Shown in pieces: positions 15,700 through 23,037 of a DNA stretch of 25,489 nt (its first letter is position 1; each line of letters begins with the position of its first letter). The translations under genes were made by a program, and so were the position numbers. A model generated the notes under the pieces. The model saw only the letters and a list, made by a program, of their open reading frames with translations. It did not search any database and was not told the origin of the DNA. The stretch is from an uncultured Clostridia bacterium (GTDB lineage: Bacteria; Bacillota; Clostridia; TANB77; CAG-508): the NCBI GenBank assembly GCA_934167225.1, contig CAKPLD010000012.1, forward strand, positions 1 through 25,489. Reading direction: 5' to 3'.

Positions 15700-16056
15700 T
15701 TATTTAACCTTAAAAGCCCTACCATCATATTTATCAATAAATTCCTTAATACTTCCATTTACTAATCTACTAAAAGAAATGCCTGTTCTTTCCCTTAAAT
15801 CTATCAATTCATTATAAAATTCCTGTCTAAATAGTATTGACCTATAAATTGAATCTGTTTTATATGGTTTCTTATAAAACTTTATTTTCTCTTTATGTTG
15901 TAAAAAAGTTTCAATACAAATATTAATTACTTTACTAACTGATGCATCATATACATTGTCACATAAATATTGTAACTTTTTGTACAAATCATCATCTATG
16001 TGTAAGCTTCGTGTTATCATTTTATCCTTTTTATATAGTCTTTGTATTGGTTCCAC
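15700..16056 (-). CDS. Protein with two ribbon-helix-helix-like segments
   Basis: A GTG start at 16056 lies 6 nt after AGGAGG and gives 118 residues. Two segments of similar plan are seen: TRSLHIDDDLYKKLQYLC...SVSKVINICIETFL (about 15-52) and YRSILFRQEFYNELIDLRERTGISFSRLVNGSIKEFI (about 71-107). Each has a short strand, a helix, a turn and a second helix, as in Arc/CopG/Met repressor-type DNA-binding folds. A single chain with two such units could bind as a pseudo-dimer. Phased repeats upstream (16070-16147) are a plausible autoregulatory operator. No partner toxin or replication gene is adjacent. The RHH assignment is inferred from pattern. Confidence 0.65.
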   Translation of the reverse strand: MEPIQRLYKKDKMITRSLHIDDDLYKKLQYLCDNVYDASVSKVINICIETFLQHKEKIKFYKKPYKTDSIYRSILFRQEFYNELIDLRERTGISFSRLVNGSIKEFIDKYDGRAFKVK

Positions 16057-16069
16057 GTTGTACCTCCTA

Positions 16070-16147
16070 TTATACAATAATATATATTAAATTATACAAA
16101 ATAATTTTATTGAATTATACTAAATTAATTAGTACACAATTGTACAA
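16070..16147. promoter_or_regulatory. Four phased TTATACAA-like repeats, likely operator/promoter
   Basis: The octamer TT(A/G)TAC(A/T)A begins at 16070, 16092, 16115 and 16140, giving spacings of 22, 23 and 25 bp, roughly two helical turns. On the minus strand each reads like TTGTATAA and so also resembles a -10 element. The first copy is 7 bp upstream of the ribosome site of the ribbon-helix-helix gene. Confidence 0.5.
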
Positions 16148-16174
16148 CTGACGGTTCATATTTTTAGTAAAAAA

Positions 16175-16208
16175 AAACACTAATCGAGACTTTCTCGATC
16201 TAGTGTTT
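16175..16208 (-). terminator. Terminator of the acidic-tailed membrane protein gene
   Basis: AAACACTA and ATCGAGA arms (16175-16189) pair with 16193-16208 with one bulge and a 3-nt loop, followed on the minus strand by a run of T. Confidence 0.88.
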
Positions 16209-16216
16209 GATTTAGT

Positions 16217-16534
16217 TTATTCAGTTACTTCAGTATTTTCTGATGTTTCTTCTGGAATCACGCTTTCTTCTACATTTTTTTCTTCAACAGTATTGTTATT
16301 TTGAGCTTCTTCACTGTTTTCTGGTGTAGAATTTACATCTTCACTATTTGTATTTTCTTCTGACACATCATTTTCTGTACTATTTTCCACATTTTGTTCT
16401 TCTGTTGTTGTATTGTTTGTTTCATTAGATGTATTATCTGATTTATTCATCCAAACAATTCCTACAATTAATAGAATTAAAATTACTACCATTGCTAAAA
16501 TTTTTAATAGCTCAATTTTTGTTTCTTTGTCCAT
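16217..16534 (-). CDS. Small single-pass membrane protein with acidic Asn/Thr/Glu tail
   Basis: The 105-residue product begins MDKETKIELLK, has one membrane segment (about 10-29, ILAMVVILILLIVGIVW) and a ~75-residue tail made almost only of Glu, Asn, Thr, Ser and Val. Topology (short N-terminal cytoplasmic, acidic tail outside) is inferred. The tail resembles the low-complexity tail and linker of the YkuD protein encoded at 11699-12772 in composition. ATG 16534 follows GAGGAATG, and the gene has its own promoter (16566-16594) and terminator, so it is a separate transcription unit. No family is recognised; such tails evolve quickly. Confidence 0.72.
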   Translation of the reverse strand: MDKETKIELLKILAMVVILILLIVGIVWMNKSDNTSNETNNTTTEEQNVENSTENDVSEENTNSEDVNSTPENSEEAQNNNTVEEKNVEESVIPEETSENTEVTE

Positions 16535-16565
16535 TTTTCATTCCTCTTTCTTTTTGTTTTTTTCA

Positions 16566-16594
16566 ATTTTAGCATAAACGCCTTTCTTTGACAA
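16566..16594 (-). promoter_or_regulatory. Promoter of the acidic-tailed membrane protein gene
   Basis: On the minus strand TTGTCA (16594-16589) is followed after 17 nt by TAAAAT (16571-16566) with a TGC extended -10. It begins just after the ATPase stop codon. Confidence 0.65.
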
Positions 16595-16610
16595 GTAATA
16601 ATTTTATATT

Positions 16611-19161
16611 TCACAAAATGTTCACATTTTTTGTTTTCTTAAAAATTTCCATACCAATAATTAATGGTATTGTACCTAAAAACAATATTCCTATATTTTC
16701 TGTAGGTATGGTTGTAAGTCCAAAAAAACTTGATACTTCTGGTATTCTTACAATTATAGTTTGTATACACAAAGTTATTATTATCGAAATAATTAAAAAT
16801 CTGTTATTACTTCCTGGTATTTTGAACATTGATATTCTTTCACTTCTACAATTAAATATTTGTATATTTTCCATAAATACCATTAAAGTTAATAAGTATG
16901 TCCTAACTGTTACTATATCTAAATTTTTTACTTTGTATAAATACATGTAAAACACAAATTCTATTATAGACATAATAAGTGCAGAAATTGTAATTTCTTT
17001 TATCATTAATTTATCAAATATTTTTTGTTTTTTTACCTTTTTATTTAACACATCTTCTTTATCTTCTTCAAATGCTAATGCATCTCCTTGAATTCCGTTG
17101 GTTATTAAATTTAGCCATAATAGTTGTATTGCTAGTAACGGTATTGGTAAATTAAAAATAATTGAAAATACAAATAAAATTATTTCGGAAAATCCTGTCG
17201 ATAATAATAGATATATAACTTTCCTTATATTGTTATATGCTCTTCTTCCTTCTTCTACTCCTTTTATTATACTAGAAAAATTATCATCAGTAATTATCAT
17301 ATTTCCTGTATCTTTTGCAATATCTGTTCCGCTTCCCATTGCTACACCTATATTGGCAGATTTTAAAGCTGGAACATCATTTACACCATCTCCTGTAACC
17401 GCAACAAATTCGTCCTCTGCTTTTAGATTATTTACAATTTCTAATTTTTCCATAGGGGTTACTCTAGAATATATTTTATTGATCTTTAGTTTTTTTCCTA
17501 TTGCTTCTGCTGTATTTTTTTGGTCACCTGTTATCATAATGGTTTTTATTCCCGCATTTTTGCACATCTGAACTGCTTCTTCTACACCTTCTCTTATTGG
17601 ATCTATAAAACCTACTAACCCTAAAAAAGTTAAACCTTTAATATCTGTTTCATTATATTTTTCTTTTTGTTCTATTATTTTGTCTTCTAATTTCGCAACT
17701 CCAATTACTCTATATCCTTCATTTGCTAAAACATTATTTTGATACATAATTTTTTGTGTATCTTTTTTTTCTTTTTTTCCATCTACATCCATATATTCAC
17801 AAAACTCTAGTACTTTTTCAGGTGCCCCTTTTACTGTTACTTTCATATCTTCATTTTCTTTAAAAAACACTGCCGAATATTTTTGTTCTGGTTCATATGG
17901 TATTCTATATTCTATTTTGGGCACATCTTTTATTGATGCTTTTAACCCTAATGCTAAAAATGCTGTATCTATGGCATCTCCTGTGTGAACCCATTTATCA
18001 TCTTTTATTGTTAATACTGCTTCATTATTTATCATTCCCATTAAACTAAGCTTTTGTAATTCATTCTGTATATCTTCTTCATACTTAATTTCTCCCATAT
18101 CATTATATCCAATTCCTCTAATATATGCAGTTTTGTTCGATGGAAGAATAATCTTTTTAGCAGTTTGTTCATTTGCAGTTAGTGTTCCTGTCTTATCTGT
18201 TGCAATTACACTACAACTTCCTAAGCTTTCTACAGAATTTAATTTTTTTATTATAACATTTTTTCTTGCCATTTTTGTAGATGCAATTGACAAAACAATT
18301 GTCATAGCAATTGTAAGCCCCTCTGGAATTGCAGATATTGTAAGCGCAATAACTGCTGAAAAAATTTCTGTAATTTCGTAATTTTTCAAATATAGTATTA
18401 TAGCTAAAGCTATTGCTAAAATGATAAATCCTACGCTTATCTGTTTTGAAAATTTTTCCAATTTAATCTCCAATGGCGACTTTGTTTCACCTGTCTGTAA
18501 TACATTTTCTGCTATTTTTCCAAATTCAGTATCTTTTCCAACATTAATAACAACTCCTTTTCCTCTTCCATTTGTTACAATTGTTCCTGCATATGCTATA
18601 TTTATCCTTTCTGCAAGCTCAGTATTTTCTGGTAATATGTTTGTGTTTTTATTTTTAGGGTTAGTTTCTCCGCGTTAAAATCGATTCGTCAATACTTAAA
18701 TTTTGACTTTCTATTAATCTTAAGTCTGCTGGTATTTTACTTCCCGATTCTAAATCTATAATGTCTCCTATTACTACTTCTTCCGAATCTATTTCTATTA
18801 ATTCGTTATTTCTTATTACCTTTGTTTTCATTTTTATTAAATCTTGCAGTTTCTCGGCATTTTTTTTTGAATTCCATTCTTGTGTAGTTCCTATAATTGC
18901 ATTTATTGCTATTACAACTAGTATGAACATGGCATCGGCATAGCTTTTTATTATTATTGAAAATATTATTGCAATTATTAGTATTAAAATTATTGGACTT
19001 TTGAATTGCTGTAGAAATATGCTGATTATTCCTTTTTTCTTTCCCTTGGGAATTTGGTTTTTTCCATTTAATAATAGTCTTTGGTTTGCTTGTTTTTGAC
19101 TTATTCCTGTTGTGTTGGAATTTGTTTTTTCTAATACATCTTCAATTGTTTTATCCCACAT
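16611..19161 (-). CDS. P2A-type cation (probably Ca2+) ATPase, one +1 shift
   Basis: A P-type ATPase of 849 residues results if the base at 18672 is skipped. Motifs: PEGL in membrane segment 4 (from P279), the phosphorylated Asp322 in DKTGTLT, KGAPE, MITGDQ, and VTGDGVNDVPAL; about ten membrane segments. PEGL and overall plan point to Ca2+ transport out of the cytoplasm, although Mn2+ or Na+ is possible. At the shift the sequence reads ACG-C-GGA-GAA: zero frame gives CGG AGA AAC TAA and ends at ~167 residues. Skipping C gives SILTGETNP, the actuator-domain TGE motif that every active P-type ATPase needs. The downstream half has no start with a ribosome site, so separate expression is unlikely. 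Confidence 0.93.
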
Positions 19162-19241
19162 AATTTTTCCTTTCTATGTGGTAGTATTTACATAAATTGA
19201 TTTTTTATGAATTTTTTTGGGAAAATAGTCTTTTGGTAGTG

Positions 19242-19270
19242 TTGACTTTTTATGTAAATTGTTGTATAAT
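19242..19270 (+). promoter_or_regulatory. Promoter of the G+C-rich orphan gene
   Basis: TTGACT (19242-19247), a 17-nt spacer and TATAAT (19265-19270). The predicted start near 19277 gives a leader of about 55 nt. Confidence 0.75.
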
Positions 19271-19288
19271 TATAAAATTTCATTTATT

Positions 19289-19313
19289 GTTGTTCTCTTA
19301 TGTTGAGAGCAAC
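19289..19313 (+). promoter_or_regulatory. Leader hairpin before the G+C-rich gene
   Basis: GTTGTTCTC (19289-19297) pairs with GAGAGCAAC (19305-19313) with one G-U pair and a 7-nt loop, 8 nt upstream of the AAAGGAG ribosome site. It could stabilise the mRNA or regulate translation; no T run follows, so it is not a terminator. Confidence 0.5.
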
Positions 19314-19332
19314 CCGGACAAAGGAGTAACTC

Positions 19333-19749
19333 ATGACTAACACTATTAACAACATCGTATCGACCATTGAAAACGTCGTTAAGCCAATTCGTATCCTTTG
19401 GCTGAGCCGACATGCCCTGACCATCGAGCAACTCGAGGCTCTGAAGAGAATCTACAGAGCGGACGTAATCGTCAAACACGTTACCGAATCTGTTACGGAT
19501 TGGGCTGACGTTGTACGATACGGTGATGATTGCGATGTACTGGGCGTGGTACTTCCTCAAAAGATCCTGATGGATCTTGTAAACCCCAGGAACAACACAA
19601 AGCCGGTCATCAGAGCCAATTCAACCTTTATCCCCACAGGAAAAAAGGTTGTCAACAAGGCAACCGGTCAGCTGGAGGACGAACGTAAGTTTACGTTTCT
19701 CGGTTGGAAACGTGTTAAACGCTTTGTCATCGAAGAAGAGGATTTGTAA
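19333..19749 (+). CDS. Orphan 138-aa protein with foreign base composition
   Basis: ATG 19333 lies 6 nt after AAAGGAG. The product starts MTNTINNIVSTIENVV, then IRILWLSRHALTIEQLEALKR, a hydrophobic strand followed by a helix, then DVLGVVLPQKILMDLV, and PVIRANSTFIPTG, ending in an acidic EEEDL. No membrane segment, signal or catalytic motif is seen; the pattern suggests a small alpha/beta fold. I do not recognise a named family. Base composition is about half G+C by eye, with many C- or G-ending codons (ATC, GTC, CTG, AAC), unlike the A/T-ending codons of all neighbours. With its own promoter, leader hairpin and terminator it looks like a recently acquired, self-contained cassette. Confidence 0.85.
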   Translation: MTNTINNIVSTIENVVKPIRILWLSRHALTIEQLEALKRIYRADVIVKHVTESVTDWADVVRYGDDCDVLGVVLPQKILMDLVNPRNNTKPVIRANSTFIPTGKKVVNKATGQLEDERKFTFLGWKRVKRFVIEEEDL

Positions 19750-19761
19750 TATCCTCTTCCA

Positions 19762-19790
19762 GGACAGGATCTACAATGTAGGTCCTGTTC
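19762..19790 (+). terminator. Terminator of the G+C-rich gene
   Basis: ACAGGATCTAC (19764-19774) pairs with GTAGGTCCTGT (19778-19788), 11 bp including one G-U pair, with a 3-nt loop and T-rich sequence after it. It starts 13 nt after the stop codon. Confidence 0.85.
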
Positions 19791-19843
19791 CTTCTTTATT
19801 ATATATTAATAAATACCTCCCATTCACAAATTCCGACAAAATT

Positions 19844-19852
19844 CATACTATA
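19844..19852 (+). promoter_or_regulatory. Possible mother-cell (sigma E/K) -10 element
   Basis: CATACTATA fits the sigma-K -10 pattern CATAnnnTA and is one base from the sigma-E pattern. An AC lies 16 nt upstream, as expected for sigma-K. It is 48 bp before the start of the Cys-rich gene. The match is short and could be chance. Confidence 0.35.
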
Positions 19853-19899
19853 ATACTAAGCAATTAATTGCTAAAAAATTATATTGGAGGAAAAAAGCG

Positions 19900-20358
19900 A
19901 TGGAAGATAAAAATATAAATATGGAAATGAATATGCAAATGCCAAGACCACCACATCCACATTGCCCATGCTTTGAAGTTAACGGTTTAATAGCTAACGG
20001 AAAACAATTTGATTTAGATATAACCTTACCAGAGGACGCAAGAGATGTTGTTTTCGGTACAATTAAAAACGTATTCAAAGAGCCTATTAAAGATGCGGTA
20101 GTTAAACTAATAGAAATTGATTTTGGTAAAGATGGAAGAAAAAAGAGAATTCCTGTATCTCATACTTTCACAGATGAATATGGAGAATTTGTTTTTGGTC
20201 CTCTTTGTCCTGGAAAAAAATATGCAATTGATATTTGGGTAAACGATGTACGCCATTACAACATGGAATTTAAAGGCCATCACGAAGGAAAATGCCTAAA
20301 AGGAAAACCTGGTGAGAAATGCGAATGTAAAGTAGATGAAAAACCTTGTAGAGGTTAA
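19900..20358 (+). CDS. Cys-rich protein with carboxypeptidase-regulatory-like fold
   Basis: A 152-residue protein starts at ATG 19900, about 9 nt after GGAGG. Residues ~1-24 are Met/His/Pro/Cys-rich (NMQMPRPPHPHCPCF). The core, VVFGTIKNVFKEPIKDAVVKLIE...HTFTDEYGEFVFGPLCPGKKYAIDIW, is the strand pattern of carboxypeptidase-regulatory-like or CnaB-type beta-sandwich domains (about 50-125). The tail GKCLKGKPGEKCECKVDEKPC holds four further cysteines. There is no signal peptide. The many Cys and His residues would suit metal binding or disulfide crosslinking, as in spore coat proteins, and a CATACTATA promoter element fits that; both are inference. It faces away from the G+C-rich gene's terminator and ends at a repeat cluster. 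Confidence 0.82.
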   Translation: MEDKNINMEMNMQMPRPPHPHCPCFEVNGLIANGKQFDLDITLPEDARDVVFGTIKNVFKEPIKDAVVKLIEIDFGKDGRKKRIPVSHTFTDEYGEFVFGPLCPGKKYAIDIWVNDVRHYNMEFKGHHEGKCLKGKPGEKCECKVDEKPCRG

Positions 20359-20372
20359 ATAGAAAAAGCTCC

Positions 20373-20434
20373 TCAATAGAGAACCGTCCCCAAATGGGGA
20401 TCTCCCCATTTAAGAACCGTCCCCAAATGGGGAG
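20373..20434. repeat. GAACCGTCCCC repeat cluster, left (2 units)
   Basis: Two direct units have the core GAACCGTCCCCAAATGGGG at 20381 and 20414. Each unit contains the palindrome CCCC(A/T)AATGGGG or flanking CCCCATTT arms and can fold. The cluster ends 3 nt before the stop codon of the DnaB-like gene and so lies between convergent genes. The core resembles a dispersed REP-like repeat I recall from many Clostridia. Confidence 0.85.
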
Positions 20435-20437
20435 ATG

Positions 20438-22216
20438 CTATTGTTTTAATCTTAAATATCCCAATTCTTCCCAAAAATTATATGCTAAGTTTAATCTTAA
20501 CAACACTTTTGGTTTTGCTCCTGCTCTGTTTTTATCAACAACACAGGCGTAATATCTAACATCTGGGTCATCAAATTTTTGTAAATCAAAAAATGGTGCT
20601 CCAACTTCTTTGTTTGAATATTCGTAATCTGATAAATGGTCATTATTTATTTGTTTAACCAAACATAGTGTATCTAACACTTCCTTTACTGTTTTACTAA
20701 CCGCTAGGTCATTTACTGTTAAGTTTATTGGTGTTGTTAAATTTTCATTTAATTGTATTGTGGAACCTATAAACAAGCTAAAATTTTGGGCTAAGTTTGA
20801 TAGCATTGTTGCTGTCTTTTTTATTTCCTCACCATTTCCAATATTTTCTGTATCTGTTTTTAATGTGTCGTAAAACATGTAGTGTATATCTTCTTTATAG
20901 TAGTAATTCATTATTATTTTTTGAAGTTCGTCATTTGTATGATTTGTAATATTTACAAAATATATTGCATTTTCTGTTTGTTGTTTTACCCATGCCATTG
21001 CATTTAGTGTTTTTCTAAATTCTTCTGAAACACTTGTTAATCTTTCTACAAATTGTTCTTGTGATTCCTCTTTTTCTTTTAAAACATATCCATTATCATC
21101 AGTTTTTACATTTTCTGCATTATCAGGCTTAAACTTAAATTCTAGTAATTCGCTTTCGGTTTTATGAATTTTTTGCCCGTGCAAATTTTGATATGCTTCA
21201 TTATTTAAAATTGTCGTAATTAAACATAATTTCATTTTTTCTTCTGACATTTCGTTTGAAATAACTAATACTTTTCTTTTATGTACAAACGCCATATATG
21301 CTGCAATATTTATTGTAAACCTACTTTTTCCTGCATTTGATGGCATTGCAAAAGCCATTGTTTCTCCTCTTCTTATTCCTTTAAATACTTTAGAAATTAT
21401 TTCAAATGGAAAACTTAAACCATTTGTTAGGTTGTTATTTCCATGTACAAAAAATTCTATTAAATCTTCGCTCAATACTGATTGTTTGAATTTATCTGTA
21501 ACCATAACTTGATTTACCGCACTTTTAACTTCTTTCTCTGTCATTTGATTATACAACTTGTATTCTGTTATTTTCACAATTGCATCTTGTATACTCTTTA
21601 TTGGCATAGATATATAATTTTTTCTTAATATAAATAACTTTTTTATTTCTATATAAATTTTTTCCATATCTAACTTTTTGTATTTAAACTCATACTCTAT
21701 TTTTAGTTTTTCTTTTGCTTGATTAATTTCAAAATTATTTTTTCCAAAATTATAACCTTTTTTTACAGCATATGGCGTGTACGCCTCTCCTTCTGTAAAG
21801 ATTATTCCTTTATATATTTCTAAAAGTAATTCATTGTCAAAATAACATTCATCATGTAATACATAATATTTGGCCATTAATTTTGTATCATTTAAAAGCA
21901 TTCCTACAAAGTCCTTTTCAAGTTGATAATTTCTTAGTTTTGCAGGATAAACGCTTTCTCTTGCCTCTTTTTCCGTTTCTATTAAAATTTGATCTGGCTT
22001 AAGATGTTCTATCTTTTTTATTTTTTCTTCCTCTTTCTTTTTCTCATCCTTTTCATCTAAAATTCTATGTATTTTTTCTAATGCCAGGCTATATTCACGA
22101 TTATTAATGTCCTCTCTTAAGTTATCTATAATTTCTGGATTTTTTATTTTTAATGGTACTATTTGTAATAGTTCTTCTAGTTCTTTTTTAGATTTATCTT
22201 CTCTATAATCTTTCAT
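20438..22216 (-). CDS. DnaB-like RecA-fold helicase/ATPase
   Basis: Read from ATG 22216 the protein has 592 residues (ATG 22228 is an alternative; the in-frame TTG at 22246 is unlikely). Residues ~25-90 are highly charged and coiled. About 90-200 resembles the N-terminal DnaB region (LEKDFVGMLLNDTKLMAKY). The ATPase domain starts near 270: KGIRRGETMAFAMPSNAGKSRF carries Walker A with Lys297, VLVISNEMSEEKM follows as in DnaB, and HYMFYDTLKTD is a likely Walker B. The end (VVDKNRAGAKPKVLLRLNL) matches the DnaB C-terminal beta region, where the KNR...G motif is typical. It is too divergent to be the main replicative helicase; a phage, plasmid or sporulation-lineage paralogue is more likely. No primase or replication genes are adjacent, and repeat clusters bracket it. 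Confidence 0.85.
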   Translation of the reverse strand: MKDYREDKSKKELEELLQIVPLKIKNPEIIDNLREDINNREYSLALEKIHRILDEKDEKKKEEEKIKKIEHLKPDQILIETEKEARESVYPAKLRNYQLEKDFVGMLLNDTKLMAKYYVLHDECYFDNELLLEIYKGIIFTEGEAYTPYAVKKGYNFGKNNFEINQAKEKLKIEYEFKYKKLDMEKIYIEIKKLFILRKNYISMPIKSIQDAIVKITEYKLYNQMTEKEVKSAVNQVMVTDKFKQSVLSEDLIEFFVHGNNNLTNGLSFPFEIISKVFKGIRRGETMAFAMPSNAGKSRFTINIAAYMAFVHKRKVLVISNEMSEEKMKLCLITTILNNEAYQNLHGQKIHKTESELLEFKFKPDNAENVKTDDNGYVLKEKEESQEQFVERLTSVSEEFRKTLNAMAWVKQQTENAIYFVNITNHTNDELQKIIMNYYYKEDIHYMFYDTLKTDTENIGNGEEIKKTATMLSNLAQNFSLFIGSTIQLNENLTTPINLTVNDLAVSKTVKEVLDTLCLVKQINNDHLSDYEYSNKEVGAPFFDLQKFDDPDVRYYACVVDKNRAGAKPKVLLRLNLAYNFWEELGYLRLKQ

Positions 22217-22284
22217 CTTTCTTCTCATCCTTCCTTTTGAGTACAATATATTTTTTACATCTATTTTCTAATTGAATTATTTAG

Positions 22285-22314
22285 ATTATATAATTCTTGT
22301 AAGTTAATTGTCAA
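22285..22314 (-). promoter_or_regulatory. Promoter of the DnaB-like gene
   Basis: On the minus strand TTGACA (22314-22309) is followed after 18 nt by TATAAT (22290-22285), about 65 nt upstream of the start codon. Confidence 0.75.
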
Positions 22315-22366
22315 TATAAATTAAAACAGAAACTGCAATTCGTAATAAAAATCAAGTCCAACGGGT

Positions 22367-22470
22367 ATCTCCCCATTTAAGAACCGTCCCCAAATGGGGA
22401 ATCCCCAATAAAGAACCGTCCCCTAATGGGGAATCCCCAACAGAGAACCGTCCCCTAATGGGGAAATCCC
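22367..22470. repeat. GAACCGTCCCC repeat cluster, right (3 units)
   Basis: Three direct units of about 32 bp have the core GAACCGTCCCC(A/T)AATGGGG starting at 22381, 22413 and 22445, joined by AATCCCCAA-type spacers. They are in the same orientation as the left cluster. The third unit overlaps the end of the small gene at 22455-22598. Confidence 0.88.
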
Positions 22471-22598
22471 ATTTGTTTAATAAATTTTTTTCCTTTTTTT
22501 ACTATTTTTTTGCTATCTTTTCCCCAACTTTCAGTATACATCCACATGATTCCAGCTGAAATGATGGTTCCAAGCATAATACCTTTTGCAAACTTCAC
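22455..22598 (-). CDS. 47-aa small membrane protein, YtxH-like
   Basis: A GTG start at 22598 lies 8 nt after GGAGG. The product begins MKFAKGIMLGTIISAG, with one membrane segment (about 5-21), then MYTESWGKDSKKIVKKGKKFIKQMGF, a basic amphipathic tail. The pattern of a short Gly/Ala-containing membrane helix followed by a Lys-rich helix resembles YtxH-type small proteins of Firmicutes. Its last two codons and the TAG stop are provided by the GAACCGTCCCC repeat. It is encoded 16 nt downstream of the second TSUP gene and is likely cotranscribed with it. Function unknown. Confidence 0.7.
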   Translation of the reverse strand: MKFAKGIMLGTIISAGIMWMYTESWGKDSKKIVKKGKKFIKQMGFPH

Positions 22599-22614
22599 CT
22601 TTACTTCCTCCTTT

Positions 22615-23005
22615 TCATTTCTTTTTTTTATTATTTGCTTTTTTGTATTTTATATACTCTTTTTTTATTGAAGATATTTCATTAATTGCTACAATTATCA
22701 AAAAAATGCCAAAATATTTTTTTAATTCATTTATGGGAAGATTTATAGATAGTTTTGCTCCTATTATGGCTCCTATTATTCCAAAAATTATTGTGATTTT
22801 TGCTACTTTATAATTTATCGTGTTATTTCTAATGTTAACTATAATTGCTGTGACACATGTTGGAATAAAAAATACTAAGTTTGCTCCTTGTGCAATATGT
22901 TGGTCTATTTTTAAAAAAGCAGTTAATAAATAAATTAATACTGTTCCTCCTCCGCATACCAATACTGCTTATAAATCCTGATATCGTTCCAAATAAAATC
23001 TCCAT
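22615..23005 (-). CDS. Half-size TSUP (TauE/SafE) membrane protein B, one +1 shift
   Basis: From ATG 23005, behind AAAGGA, the frame gives 129 residues if the base at 22954 is skipped. The sequence reads ATG-C-GGA-GGA-GGA: zero frame meets CGG, while skipping C yields SSIGMGGGTVLIYLL, the Gly-rich loop typical of the start of a TSUP repeat. Four hydrophobic segments and a Lys-rich tail follow. Full TSUP exporters of sulfite or organic anions have two such halves in one chain; here halves A and B are separate genes 32 nt apart and probably form a heterodimer. Substrate is not visible. Starting instead at the internal ATG 22962 would lose the first membrane segment. Confidence 0.82.
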
Positions 23006-23037
23006 TTTTATTTGATTTCCTTTCTACCAAACCAACC

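Noticed and set aside
20373..22470. GAACCGTCCCC clusters as a CRISPR array
   Set aside because: Units are contiguous with spacers of only a few similar bases, no unique spacers, and no cas genes.
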